64,000 nt of DNA, taken from assembly GCA_947444925.1 (NCBI GenBank), contig CANFBW010000008.1, forward strand, positions 1 to 64,000, given 5' to 3'. The notes below the pieces were generated by a model. It saw only the letters and a list, made by a program, of their open reading frames with translations, did no database searches and was not told where the DNA came from. This DNA is from Flavobacteriales bacterium. Lineage in GTDB: Bacteria; Bacteroidota; Bacteroidia; Flavobacteriales_C; GCA-002722245. Made by a program: the position numbers and the translations under genes. Below, in pieces: positions 9,219 to 18,734 of the stretch. Each line of letters starts with the position of its first letter. Position 1 is the first letter of the stretch.

Positions 9219-9767
9219 TTAAACCTTCAATTTTTTTTCAGCTTCTTCTGCCTTAGCGAATAAAATGTCGTTTTCAATGGTGTGGTGCAAATCAATGTCT
9301 TCTTGAAACTCTTTAAGTTTAAAGTAAAGCATTTTGTGTGTGGGGTCAGCGTCATCAGGTGGAGTATAATTGTTGCTGAGTTGTTTTATTTTTTCAATGA
9401 TTTCGTGCTCGTCGTTGTGCTCGCCTTCCATCAATTTCACTGGCTTTTGTAGAGAACCAAAAAATGCAGGTTCAAAACTTTTGGGGTCGTTGAGGTACTT
9501 GCCTAATTTTTTAAAATAGGGAAAAAGTATTTCTTCTTCTTTTACCAAGTGCCGAGACATATCGTCGGTAAAGTCTACAAATATTTCATGTATCTCTTTT
9601 ACTTCGGGGTATTTCCCTGGGTATTTGTCCAGCAACTTCTCCAATAAACCAACAATGATAGGGTAATTGGCCTTGAGGTAAGCGTGGTGCGTGCTTTTAA
9701 CGTGGTCAACAATGTCTTCCAAGTCCCATTCTTTCATCAAATTGATGTAGTCCGTATTTTTTGCCAT
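9219..9767 (-). CDS. Hemerythrin HHE-domain protein (YtfE/Ric-like, catalytic half only)
   Basis: A 182-residue cytoplasmic protein composed of a four-helix hemerythrin domain. Its metal-binding His/Glu pattern includes HVKSTHHAYL, MSRHLVKEEEILFPY, EGEHNDEH and DLHHTIENDILF, enough ligands for a non-haem di-iron site. It resembles the C-terminal part of YtfE/ScdA (repair of iron centres after nitrosative or oxidative stress) but lacks the N-terminal ScdA_N domain, so it is shorter than those proteins (about 220). The role in Fe-S repair or NO handling is inferred from the family. It converges with the GDSL gene, with only 4 bp between the stops. Confidence 0.85.
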   Translation of the reverse strand: MAKNTDYINLMKEWDLEDIVDHVKSTHHAYLKANYPIIVGLLEKLLDKYPGKYPEVKEIHEIFVDFTDDMSRHLVKEEEILFPYFKKLGKYLNDPKSFEPAFFGSLQKPVKLMEGEHNDEHEIIEKIKQLSNNYTPPDDADPTHKMLYFKLKEFQEDIDLHHTIENDILFAKAEEAEKKLKV

Positions 9768-9838
9768 GTCTCAAATTTATGAAATACATTGGTATTGTTG
9801 AAACAGTATGCTAAATTAATACACACGAAAACGCTGCT

Positions 9839-12346
9839 ATGAAAATTTACACCCTGACCAAAGTCAAAAGTGAGAGCTTAAAATATTTCAAGGGCGATGA
9901 ACTTGCTGCTACCACATGGATGCACAAGTACGCTTTGCAAAATGCTGATGGTGCGTTTGTAGAGGCAAGTCCTGATGCGATGCACCAGCGCATGGCTAAA
10001 GCGTTTTACAGGATAGAAACGAAGGCGAAAAACAGAAAATCAAAAGCAATCAAATCTGATTACGGCATAAATAGAAAGGCGCTCACACAAAGCGCTATTT
10101 ACAAATACTTCAAGGATTTTAAATACCTCATTCCGCAGGGCAGTGTAATGGCCTCCTTGGGCAATCCATTTGTCATTGCCTCACTCTCCAACTGCGTGGT
10201 GTTGCCTGAGATTTACGATTCCTACGGTGGTATTTTTTACAGCGATCAGCAGTTGGCGCAATTGTACAAGCGGCGTTGCGGCGTTGGAATTGATATTTCA
10301 ACTTTAAGGCCTAAAGATGTTACGGTGTCGAACGCTGCTCGTTATACCAGTGGTGCTGTATCTTTTATGGATCGCTTTTCAAATACTACGCGCGAAGTTG
10401 CTCAAAATGGACGGCGCGGCGCATTGATGATTACGATGCATATTGCACATCCCGATATTGCAGATTTCATTGCTGTGAAGCAGGATTTGCGCAAGGTGAC
10501 CGGTGCGAATATTTCTGTTTTGCTCAGCGATGCATTTATGCTTGCGGTAGAAAAAGATAAAGATTTTGTGTTGCATTGGCCCATAGATGCCAAAGTGCCG
10601 CAGCTAAAGTTAAAAGTGAAAGCCAAAAAATTGTGGGAGCAGGTCATCGCGTGCGCGCACAATACCGCCGAGCCGGGAATTATTTTTTGGGATAGGCAGC
10701 ACCATTATTCTACCTCTTCGGTGTATAAAAAATACAAAAACACTTCTACCAATCCTTGCTCTGAAATTGCAATGCAGGGTGGCGATAGTTGTCGCTTGAT
10801 GGCGGTGAATTTATTTTCGCTGGTCAAAAAACCTTTCAGTGCAAAAGCCGTTTTCGATTTCAATAAATTTTATGAAGTGGTTTACGAGGGACAGCGACTG
10901 ATGGACGATTTGGTTGATTTAGAAGTAGAAGCAATTGACCGCATATTGAAAAAGGTAAAGCGTGATCCGGAGCCTGATTACGTTAAGGAAGTAGAATTGA
11001 AAACTTGGAAATTGCTGCGCGACAACGGCGTTAAAGGCCGGCGCACTGGCCTTGGATTTACTGCTTTGGCCGACACCGTAGCAGCTCTTGGATTTAAATT
11101 TGATGGCCCTGAATCGCTCGCTTTCATTGAGGAAATGATGCGCGTGAAGTGCCGTGCCGAATTTGATTCGTCTATTGACATGGCGATTGAACGCGGTGCG
11201 TTTTATGGATTCAATGCGGCAACCGAAAAGACTTCTGATTTTGTAAAAATGCTGCAAAAAGAATTTCCCGATTTATGCCAGCGCATGCTGAAATACGGAC
11301 GCCGCAATGTTTCTATTAGCACCGTTGCACCCACAGGTACGTTAAGTTTATTGGCACAGTCTTCATCGGGTATTGAGCCGGTTTTCGCATTGCAGTACAT
11401 GCGTCGTCGTAAAAAAACAAACAAGAGTTCTAAGGTTGATTTTAAAGATGCCTTGGGAGATGAATGGGAAGAATTTGAGGTGTTGCATCCTAAGTTGCAG
11501 CAATGGATGCAGGTGAGCGGTAAAAGCAGTATTGCTGAAAGTCCCTACCATAAATCTACTGCGAGAGACATTGATTGGCAAAAACGCATTGAAATACAAG
11601 CCATCGTTCAAAAATACACTACGCATTCCATCAGCTCAACGATCAATTTGTCGGAAGACGCATCGGAAAAAAAAGTAGGAGAGATTTATTTTCAGTCGTG
11701 GAAAAAGGGATTGAAGGGCATTACAATTTACCGTGAAGGTTCGCGTTCAGGTGTGCTCATTGCGAAAGATGACAGAGTGCTCGATGATAAAAATGAAGTA
11801 GCGGTGCACAAGGCGCCTGAGCGTCCTTCGCAGTTAAAAGCAAAAGTGCTGCGTTTTAAAAACGAGGCCGAAGATTGGATTGCTGTGGTGGGATTGTTGG
11901 GTGATCGACCTTACGAAATATTTACAGGCAAGCAAAATGCATTTGTGATTCCCGCTTATGTTGATGAAGGTGTTGTGATCAAGAAAAAAGTGGAGGGCGA
12001 AAAATCATCCTATGATTTTCAGTACCTATCGAAATACAAAGTTAAAGTGGATGTAATAGGTTTGTCGCAGTCTTTTAATAAGGAGTTTTGGAATTATGCG
12101 AAATTGATCTCTGGTGTGTTGCGCCAAGGAATGCCTTTGGAAGAAGTGTTGCACTTGGTGGAAAACCTAAATCTCTACGATGAAAATATCAACACCTGGA
12201 AAAATGGTGTGAAGCGCGCTTTGAAACAATTCGTTGCTACCGGTACTAAAATTGTGAAACCTTGCGAAAATTGTGCTTATAGCAAAGGATTGGTGTACGA
12301 AGAAGGTTGCGAAAAATGCCCAAGTTGCGGCTATTCGAAGTGTTGA
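9839..12346 (+). CDS. nrdJ: Adenosylcobalamin-dependent (class II) ribonucleotide reductase
   Basis: This 835-residue enzyme reduces ribonucleotides to deoxyribonucleotides with a radical generated from coenzyme B12. NPCSEI around residues 305-310 carries one of the active-site redox cysteines, and PTGTLSLLAQSSSGIEP is a conserved substrate-binding segment. The C-terminus holds a zinc ribbon (CENC and CPSC) and ends in GYSKC, the swinging redox tail of class II enzymes. There is no R2 (nrdB) gene beside it, as expected for class II. The 71-bp upstream gap is too short for a cobalamin riboswitch. It appears monocistronic. Confidence 0.93.
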   Translation: MKIYTLTKVKSESLKYFKGDELAATTWMHKYALQNADGAFVEASPDAMHQRMAKAFYRIETKAKNRKSKAIKSDYGINRKALTQSAIYKYFKDFKYLIPQGSVMASLGNPFVIASLSNCVVLPEIYDSYGGIFYSDQQLAQLYKRRCGVGIDISTLRPKDVTVSNAARYTSGAVSFMDRFSNTTREVAQNGRRGALMITMHIAHPDIADFIAVKQDLRKVTGANISVLLSDAFMLAVEKDKDFVLHWPIDAKVPQLKLKVKAKKLWEQVIACAHNTAEPGIIFWDRQHHYSTSSVYKKYKNTSTNPCSEIAMQGGDSCRLMAVNLFSLVKKPFSAKAVFDFNKFYEVVYEGQRLMDDLVDLEVEAIDRILKKVKRDPEPDYVKEVELKTWKLLRDNGVKGRRTGLGFTALADTVAALGFKFDGPESLAFIEEMMRVKCRAEFDSSIDMAIERGAFYGFNAATEKTSDFVKMLQKEFPDLCQRMLKYGRRNVSISTVAPTGTLSLLAQSSSGIEPVFALQYMRRRKKTNKSSKVDFKDALGDEWEEFEVLHPKLQQWMQVSGKSSIAESPYHKSTARDIDWQKRIEIQAIVQKYTTHSISSTINLSEDASEKKVGEIYFQSWKKGLKGITIYREGSRSGVLIAKDDRVLDDKNEVAVHKAPERPSQLKAKVLRFKNEAEDWIAVVGLLGDRPYEIFTGKQNAFVIPAYVDEGVVIKKKVEGEKSSYDFQYLSKYKVKVDVIGLSQSFNKEFWNYAKLISGVLRQGMPLEEVLHLVENLNLYDENINTWKNGVKRALKQFVATGTKIVKPCENCAYSKGLVYEEGCEKCPSCGYSKC

Positions 12347-12357
12347 TTTTTATATGT

Positions 12358-12482
12358 GCGATAGATCCTATAAAGACCGAAACTTCTTTTCTCCTCTTAA
12401 TATCAAATGTTAGGCGGACAAATGTGAATTGTATTTTTTGAAAAGGCAGTAATGTCCTCCTGACGAAGGAAGGATCTATCGC
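12358..12482. repeat. Interspersed repeat copy A (terminal inverted repeats)
   Basis: A 125-bp unit bounded by perfect 12-bp inverted ends, GCGATAGATCCT (12358-12369) and AGGATCTATCGC (12471-12482). Its left 60 or so bases are nearly identical to copy C at 32448, and its right end (GACGAAGGAAGGATCTATCG) matches the right end of copy D at 37340. It has no coding capacity. It begins 12 bp after the nrdJ stop, so it is probably transcribed as the nrdJ 3' UTR. Confidence 0.85.
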
Positions 12483-12557
12483 CATGCTGATAAGTAAAAT
12501 TCTTTTTTAGGGTTACCCATTTAAATCTCAAATTATTTAATTCACAACTTAAGTGCA

Positions 12558-12641
12558 ATAGTTCCTTCAGAGTACCTCAGGATGACACCCACAGTAATGG
12601 CGGGAGTTCTATGTGATCCTGAGGTACTCTGAAGGAACTAT
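12558..12641. repeat. Interspersed repeat copy B (26-bp perfect inverted repeat)
   Basis: Arms at 12558-12583 and 12616-12641 are perfect 26-bp inverted copies around a 32-bp loop. The core CCTGAGGTACTCTGAAGGA recurs with one change in copy C (CCTGAGGTACTCCGAAGGA). The unit lies 75 bp from copy A. The rest of the 12347-12727 gap holds no gene I can support. Confidence 0.88.
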
Positions 12642-12727
12642 CGTACTCAACATCAAACAGGTAGGTAGATTACAAAACATTACTAAATCATTATGACTTG
12701 AGATTTACATGGGTAACCCAATTCTTC

Positions 12728-13120
12728 TTACTCCTTTATTTTCTGAATCGCCCCCATCAAAGCAATTGAAAGTAATACTATAGGAAGTCCCGTGATCAAG
12801 TATTCTACGGCTCCAAATTTTTCAATTGTATTTTCATTGATGCCGTACAGCGAAAATACAATGCCAATCATTAGAAGTGTCACAGCGCTTATTGAAAATA
12901 GTTTATTTGAGTTCTTTTCAGATCGAACTTTAATTAAACAAATGGCCAAGAGAATAAAATACAATACACTTAATTCTGCTGAACTTCCTGAGCTATGACC
13001 TGCAGCGCCTACAAATACTGAGGCAAAGATGGTCATGAAAAACATGCACATTGATAAAATGATTACAACCCAAGTAGAATAGCGAATAATTGTTTTTATT
13101 TGAGCATCACGCAAATTCAT
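12728..13120 (-). CDS. Small hypothetical membrane protein
   Basis: This 130-residue protein has four predicted membrane segments (around residues 14-38, 48-64, 72-94 and 104-124), a short charged N-terminus, and a soluble loop rich in Lys and Asn (KVRSEKNSNK). I do not recognise a family. Its start overlaps the end of the GT2 glycosyltransferase gene by 14 bp on the same strand, so the two are probably translationally coupled, which hints at a role in the same envelope process. Confidence 0.7.
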   Translation of the reverse strand: MNLRDAQIKTIIRYSTWVVIILSMCMFFMTIFASVFVGAAGHSSGSSAELSVLYFILLAICLIKVRSEKNSNKLFSISAVTLLMIGIVFSLYGINENTIEKFGAVEYLITGLPIVLLSIALMGAIQKIKE

Positions 13121-14153
13121 TCGGATCTAATTCACTAAACTTTTTCTTACCATTTAAAAAGTACTGGCGTACAATACTGCGTTTGTAGATGCGCGGCAGA
13201 TCTTTATTTTTAATGGTGCGTTGTATGTGTCGGCGTTTTTTCAATGTTTTGGGCAAGGTGATGTAAAATCTCACGTGCGCACGAAAAACGGCATAGGCTT
13301 GTATGGGGTCTTTTTCTGTGAGAAATTTTACTGCCGCCATTCCATCTAAAATCATTTTGTAGAGCAAATTCGGAAACAAATTTTTTGTTGGCAGATTTTT
13401 CACTAACATAATGAGGTTGTTTCTGAAATTCAAGTAGGGTTTGAGCGGATTGTGTTTCGGTAAAGTTCCTCCGCCGATATGGTATATTTTGGATAGCGGT
13501 GTGTACATTATTTTGTAGCCCAGATTTTTTATTCTCCAACACAAATCTATTTCCTCCTGATGGGCAAAAAAGTCTTCGTCGAGTCCGCCTGCTTCCCAGT
13601 ATATTTCTGAACGCACCATCATTGCAGCACCTGTGGCCCAAAATATTTCTTCCACGCTGTCGTATTGCCCTAGGTCTTCTTCCAAGTCGGCAAACAAACG
13701 TCCTCTGCAAAATGGAAAGCCCATATAGTCAATAAAACCACCTGCGGCACCAGCGTATTCGAAATGTGTTTTTTTGTCGTAGCTCAAAATTTTGGGCTGA
13801 CAAACACCAATCGACGGATCGCTTTGCATCAAGTCGAACAATGGTTCAATCCAATTGGGGGTTACCTCAATGTCTGAATTTAGTAAAATATAGTAGGGTG
13901 TTTTTATTTGTTCGAGCGCCAAGTTGTAGCCCTTTGCAAAGCCTTCATTTCCGGGATTGATGATGGTTTCAATCGTTGGATAAACCTCGGTCATAAATGC
14001 TATTGAGTCGTCAGAAGACTGATTGTCGGCAATCACTATTTTGGCAAACGAAGGAAGGTTGTTTTGCAGTACCGGAAGAAATTTTTCGAGGTATTTTTTT
14101 CCATTCCAATTGAGAATGACAATGGCAACTTGTATGTCTTTAGGGCTGGGCAT
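13107..14153 (-). CDS. Glycosyltransferase family 2 (rhamnosyltransferase-like)
   Basis: The 348-residue protein has a GT-A fold from its N-terminus: VAIVILNWNGKKYL, the nucleotide-binding IADNQSSDDS, and the metal-binding DxD-type LNSDIEV around residue 95. The block WATGAAMMVR, GGLDEDFF and EEIDLCWRI is typical of the GT2 subgroup that adds sugars to cell-surface polysaccharide. There are no membrane segments, so it probably works at the inner face of the cytoplasmic membrane. The acceptor and donor sugars are unknown. It is followed, with a 14-bp overlap, by a small membrane protein. Confidence 0.88.
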   Translation of the reverse strand: MPSPKDIQVAIVILNWNGKKYLEKFLPVLQNNLPSFAKIVIADNQSSDDSIAFMTEVYPTIETIINPGNEGFAKGYNLALEQIKTPYYILLNSDIEVTPNWIEPLFDLMQSDPSIGVCQPKILSYDKKTHFEYAGAAGGFIDYMGFPFCRGRLFADLEEDLGQYDSVEEIFWATGAAMMVRSEIYWEAGGLDEDFFAHQEEIDLCWRIKNLGYKIMYTPLSKIYHIGGGTLPKHNPLKPYLNFRNNLIMLVKNLPTKNLFPNLLYKMILDGMAAVKFLTEKDPIQAYAVFRAHVRFYITLPKTLKKRRHIQRTIKNKDLPRIYKRSIVRQYFLNGKKKFSELDPNEFA

Positions 14154-14192
14154 TAGGGGTAAATATAAACAAGAATTTCTTCTTTTGACTTT

Positions 14193-17100
14193 TTATCGAA
14201 TCAAAGAAACGCGACCGATTTCCTCATGGTGGGTATTTTGGTGTTGTCGACTGTAGCGCACTTTCCACACGTATACATCAATTTGTGCCAGATTGCCTTT
14301 GTAGTAGCCGTCCCAACCATGGTCGATGCTGTTGCTTGTAAACAGCAGTTCTCCCCAGCGGTTGAAAATTTGCAATTCAAATTCATCCACACTCAAACTT
14401 TTGAAAAGAAATACATCATTCATATTGTCGCCATTGGGCGTAAATGCGTTGGGAACGTATATTTTGTTGATCACAAAAATTTGCACAGAGTCTTTGAGGT
14501 AGCAGCCCTCGGTGTCCCATAAAGTGTAGTGGTAGGTGATGTTGTGGTCGGGCAGTGTAACGAGGGGAGAAGCGCAATCGTCGCAAGAAAGGTAGGTGGA
14601 AGGCCACCACGAAGTACTGTATTTTTGTTCGTCACTGATTTGAAAATCTTGCCCATACTCCAACACTTTTGAAGTGGGATAAGTGGCGGATGGTTTGTCT
14701 ATGGTGTTGATATGAATAGCCATTGAATCAACACAGTGATGTGCATTGCTAATGTGCACGGTATAGGTGGTTTTGTTTGTTGGAAAAGCGAGTGGATTGG
14801 ATGTGTTGGTGTTACTGAGTGTTGAACTGGGTGTCCACCAATAGTCAGTTCCTCCGCTGGCAAGCAGCTGCAGTGAATCGCTGCTGCAGATCGTGGTGTC
14901 GTTCGAAACAGATCCTTGCACTTTGGAAATGCGCACGAGGTAGGTGCTGCTGTCAACAGCATTACAAATATTGCTGACAAAAGAGGTGTATTTTGTTTCT
15001 TGGCTTGGGAAGGCAATGGGCTCTTTTACGTTTGCAGCAACAAGTGTTGCCGAAGGTGTCCAACGATAGGTGAAATTGCCAATGATATTTTGTTTCAACT
15101 GCACAGAATCACCTAAACAAAGAATGGTGTCTTGTGTGAGAGTGATGGATGGCGGGGCAATGGTTTTTACAACGATAGAATCGTGAATGGCGCAGCCATC
15201 ACTACTTGTGAAATCAACAAATACGGTATCGCTTTTACTGATGATGATTTGTGTATTAGCAGAATTGGTAGAGGTGAAGGCTTCGGCAGGGGACCATTGA
15301 AAAGAACTTCCGGGGCCCGCTGAAACCGCGGTTGCTACGTTGGGGCAAATAGAATCGATGGTGCTAATCTGATGGTTCAGCGAAAAAAGATGGAGGGTGA
15401 TTTCAGCCGTATCCTTGTTACAAACACTATTACCGCTGACTTTGTAGGTTGTTTGCGTTGTTGGTTTTGCTTGCACAATGGTGCCTGTGGATTGGTTTAA
15501 GGTTGCGGCTGGCGTCCATGTGTATGCGCTCGCGCCACTGGCGGTAAGGGTTGCGCTGCCTCCGGGACAAATAGTGTCGTTGGGCATTACGCTTACTTCA
15601 ACCTGTGGAATGACGCGCAAATGCATCAGGGTGGTGTCGGTAGGTGGACAGTCGTTGGGGTCGGTGACCACCAAAGTGATATTGTAAAATCCAGTATCGG
15701 GATACGTATATGTGGGTGACCGCTCAGTGCTTTTAGTGCCGTTGCCAAAATCCCATTCAAAAGTTTTCCCCCCTTTGCTTTCATTGATGAAAGTAATGGC
15801 TTCATTTTTACAGACAAGCGTGTCAACAGTTCCGTTAATAATGGCAGTGAGCGACGAAACATCGGCTTTGATCACGGCAATGTTGCAATTGGTGGATTGG
15901 TTTGTTTTTGACCAAGCACCTACGGTAGTGGGGAAATCGGAGATGCCACCGCAGCCGCCGCAAACAGCTTGGTATACATTGCCTTTTTTGTCGAAGCGAC
16001 TCGTGCCTCCATCAACATGCTCCCAAGTGGTTGCGCCGCCAAAATAGGTGCCGTATTTCAAAGATGTTGCATTGGGCGAAAGAACGGCGAGGTAGAAATC
16101 ACTTCCGTCGGTAGTGCTTTGAAAAGCGTCGGCAGTCAAAGGCATATTAATGGTGCTGCCTGGTACTTTTTTTTCTCTGGAGTTGATTTTTCCGCCCCAC
16201 GACGAAATGTAAATGTCTTCGCAATTGTTGACCAAAAAGGCCGAGGGCACGAGGTCAATGTTGCTAGAGCCTGAACCAATAACGGTGGAGAAAACGGTGC
16301 TCGACAAAGTGCTGTTGAGCTTGTGCACAAATTGTTTGCTATTGGCATTGTTGTATACGCCAAGTGGAGTTACTGGGTAGTTTCCTTTGCTTTGGCCCAG
16401 CACAAAAACATTGTTGCTTTTGTCAACCTGAACAAAATACGATTGGTCGAAGAGAGTTGTGCCAATGTAGGTTGATTGCAAAAGTGTTTGGCCGTTTGCG
16501 CCAATATGGGCAATGAATCCATCGCAACTGCCGATGGCTGATGGATAAAGTGTTGTTGGAGTTGTGGGGAAATTTGCGCTGGTGGTACTTCCGGTAACAT
16601 AGAGGTCGGCATTGTTGTCGAACTGTACCGAATACACGGCATCATCGGTCGTTCCACCAATGTAGGTGCTCCACAGTAATTGCGACAAATTGTTGTTTAA
16701 CTTCAGTACCACGCCGTCGTGGTTGCCACCAGCGTAGCTGTTTTGGAATCCTGAAATGATAGGGAAGTCGATAGAGCTAGTGGTGGTAGCTATTATAGAA
16801 TTTCCGGCGGGGTCAACAATAATTTCGCCCCTAAAAATATCTCCGTAGTTAAAGTAGAGTCCTGACAAGTTGAATTCATCGTTGAGGCCGTCGTTTTTTG
16901 ATCCGCCAATATAAGTGGAGCCAATGAGTAAATCACCATTAACGCCGAGTTTGCTAACAAACAAATCAGAACCATTGCTGTATTTTACAATGTTGTCGGT
17001 AACAACGAGGGTGCCACCGTTGAAGGTGTTGTCGTAGGCATTAGCGCTCATTGGAAAATCAAGCGAACTGGTGCTGCCAAAAATCAACAATTCGTTTTGC

Positions 17101-18092
17101 TCAGAAACCACCAAGCTGTGTGGCGACTCGGTGTCGCTTCCGCCGATGTAGGTTGAGTACAGCAGCGCGCCACCACTAGCAGTGAATTTTGTTATTGCCA
17201 TGTCTATCATTGACTGAGCGCTGGTTTGAAAGGCTCCCATTGAGGTAGGATAACCGTTGCCGAATACAATGCCGCCTGCATAAAGTTTTCCGCTGTTGTC
17301 GTAGGTGGCTGAGAAACCCCAGTTGTCGGAAGTAGAGCCAGAGAAGGAAGCAAATACCACCACCGGATCGATGGTCAATAATTGTGTTTTGTCGTAGGTC
17401 GCTAGGTAAAAGCCAAAAGTAGCATCGTCGTTTTTGAGATAGTGTGAAGCAATAGTGGTTTTTTTGGCTTGAAAAGAATAGGGGGCCTGCTCTATAACAG
17501 TGCCAATAGCTGTAGACAATTCAATGTTGCCCATGCTCAATTCGCTGTTCACGCCTTGGTGCTCAAAACGGATGAGCGACGGGTTAGCATTGGGGTGTAC
17601 GATGAAGTCATATTTCAAATGGCCATCTTTTTCGTAGTAGTGCACATCAATACCAGGGTAAATGTTGTGCAGCAATACGTCACTATATACTGCGGCATGC
17701 ACGCCCCATTGCAAGCTATCGTTCCCCAAAAAATAATTCACAAAATCGGGTTGTTTGTTTTTTCCTTCTGCTTTAGGAAGCTCACTGTTGATCCAGTGTA
17801 TTTTGAAGGAATGGCCGCTGACCTCTTGAGATCCGGGTTGGTGCAGGTGTATGTTGTTGTAAATGGCGTTAATGGCTGCGGCGTCATACATTTTGAAGGT
17901 GATGCCGTTGCGTTCAATAAAGATCATTCCCGATGAAAGCCGTGCACCAAAAAAAACATTTTTCGGCCATTGGCCTTTGTTTTCAATGAAACGCGATGCT
18001 GTGGTTGCGGCAATTTCTTTGTGTGCCTGTGCTGAAAAGTGCAGCAATAGCGAAATCATTATTAAAAAAGAGGCTTTGTATAAACGCCGCAT
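14193..18092 (-). CDS. Giant secreted SBBP-repeat/PKD protein with T9SS type B (gliding-motility) C-terminus
   Basis: This 1,299-residue exported protein has a signal peptide (residues 1-23, ending SAQA) and a DUF7948-like N-terminal domain around residues 36-240 (ENKGQWP, then HYYEKDGHLKYDFIV). SBBP beta-propeller repeats follow at about residues 250-680, with recurring STYIGG motifs (YSTYIGGSDTES, GSTYIGGSKNDG, WSTYIGGTTDDA). A PKD domain comes next (FEWDFGNGT, YTYPDTGFYNITLVV), then several Ig-like modules with the recurring YxWTP motif. The C-terminal 85 residues (VPNAFTPNGDNMNDVF, IFNRWGELLF, DGYYKG) are a CHU_C / T9SS type B sorting domain. It is probably a surface adhesin or scaffold, and no enzymatic motif is visible. 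It appears monocistronic. Confidence 0.92.
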   Translation of the reverse strand: MRRLYKASFLIMISLLLHFSAQAHKEIAATTASRFIENKGQWPKNVFFGARLSSGMIFIERNGITFKMYDAAAINAIYNNIHLHQPGSQEVSGHSFKIHWINSELPKAEGKNKQPDFVNYFLGNDSLQWGVHAAVYSDVLLHNIYPGIDVHYYEKDGHLKYDFIVHPNANPSLIRFEHQGVNSELSMGNIELSTAIGTVIEQAPYSFQAKKTTIASHYLKNDDATFGFYLATYDKTQLLTIDPVVVFASFSGSTSDNWGFSATYDNSGKLYAGGIVFGNGYPTSMGAFQTSAQSMIDMAITKFTASGGALLYSTYIGGSDTESPHSLVVSEQNELLIFGSTSSLDFPMSANAYDNTFNGGTLVVTDNIVKYSNGSDLFVSKLGVNGDLLIGSTYIGGSKNDGLNDEFNLSGLYFNYGDIFRGEIIVDPAGNSIIATTTSSIDFPIISGFQNSYAGGNHDGVVLKLNNNLSQLLWSTYIGGTTDDAVYSVQFDNNADLYVTGSTTSANFPTTPTTLYPSAIGSCDGFIAHIGANGQTLLQSTYIGTTLFDQSYFVQVDKSNNVFVLGQSKGNYPVTPLGVYNNANSKQFVHKLNSTLSSTVFSTVIGSGSSNIDLVPSAFLVNNCEDIYISSWGGKINSREKKVPGSTINMPLTADAFQSTTDGSDFYLAVLSPNATSLKYGTYFGGATTWEHVDGGTSRFDKKGNVYQAVCGGCGGISDFPTTVGAWSKTNQSTNCNIAVIKADVSSLTAIINGTVDTLVCKNEAITFINESKGGKTFEWDFGNGTKSTERSPTYTYPDTGFYNITLVVTDPNDCPPTDTTLMHLRVIPQVEVSVMPNDTICPGGSATLTASGASAYTWTPAATLNQSTGTIVQAKPTTQTTYKVSGNSVCNKDTAEITLHLFSLNHQISTIDSICPNVATAVSAGPGSSFQWSPAEAFTSTNSANTQIIISKSDTVFVDFTSSDGCAIHDSIVVKTIAPPSITLTQDTILCLGDSVQLKQNIIGNFTYRWTPSATLVAANVKEPIAFPSQETKYTSFVSNICNAVDSSTYLVRISKVQGSVSNDTTICSSDSLQLLASGGTDYWWTPSSTLSNTNTSNPLAFPTNKTTYTVHISNAHHCVDSMAIHINTIDKPSATYPTSKVLEYGQDFQISDEQKYSTSWWPSTYLSCDDCASPLVTLPDHNITYHYTLWDTEGCYLKDSVQIFVINKIYVPNAFTPNGDNMNDVFLFKSLSVDEFELQIFNRWGELLFTSNSIDHGWDGYYKGNLAQIDVYVWKVRYSRQHQNTHHEEIGRVSLIR

Positions 18093-18174
18093 AAACCTTT
18101 GAAAATACTTTTGTATTGCTTTAACCCTTGAAGATAGTAAAAGTTACATCAATTTCTTCTTGAAAATGAGGTGA

Positions 18175-18708
18175 TTAAGGTCGAAGCAGCTCCAATACTT
18201 CAATTAAGCTGGCAAGTAGTTTCATTTTGTTTTCGTCGCCACCTTTCGCAATGCACTTGTTCACGGCCACAATGCCTTTTAATATGGCGTTGTCGTCTAC
18301 CTTGCCTTCCATATTTTCAATTACGGTAAGCACTTCAAGAGTGGTCATGTAGTTTTCTTTGCAAGCCAAGTCGATGAGTAAAGGAAGATAAGCTTCACTG
18401 GCAATGCTTGATTGCCAAAGCGCCGACACCAAAACGTCACGGTGCCCGGCAGAGCTTTCTTTTTGCAGATAGTCAACGATGACAGTGCCTGCCTTGGATG
18501 CTTTGAGTTCAAACAATATGGATTTCGCTTCGGCATAAACCACTTCATCGTCACTTTGCAAAAGCACTTCAATGATGCCCGGCAGCACGTGAATGGTGCC
18601 GCGGAGTTTGGCTTCCTGCAGGGCCTTGAGTACGAGTTCGTTGTTTTTAGCTTTTAGGTTTTGCAGGAGGTTCTGCAAAAATTTATTTTCTTTTTTTTCT
18701 TCGCTCAT
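18175..18708 (-). CDS. HEAT-like helical repeat protein of unknown function
   Basis: The 177-residue cytoplasmic protein consists of alternating amphipathic helices, for example HVLPGIIEVLLQS, YAEAKSILFELKAS and YLPLLIDLACKEN, which fit four or five HEAT-like units. It has an acidic, Lys-rich N-terminus and no catalytic motif. Such proteins usually act as scaffolds. It is divergent from the OsmC operon with only 26 bp between the two start codons. A TATTTTTG box (complement of 18713-18720) lies only 4 bp before its ATG, so the mRNA could be nearly leaderless. Confidence 0.7.
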   Translation of the reverse strand: MSEEKKENKFLQNLLQNLKAKNNELVLKALQEAKLRGTIHVLPGIIEVLLQSDDEVVYAEAKSILFELKASKAGTVIVDYLQKESSAGHRDVLVSALWQSSIASEAYLPLLIDLACKENYMTTLEVLTVIENMEGKVDDNAILKGIVAVNKCIAKGGDENKMKLLASLIEVLELLRP

Positions 18709-18734
18709 GGCGCAAAAATAGTGATATTTGCTTT

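Noticed and set aside
9768-9838. Cobalamin riboswitch before the B12-dependent reductase
   Set aside because: The gap is only 71 bp, far shorter than a cobalamin riboswitch (about 200 nt), and no B12-box was seen.
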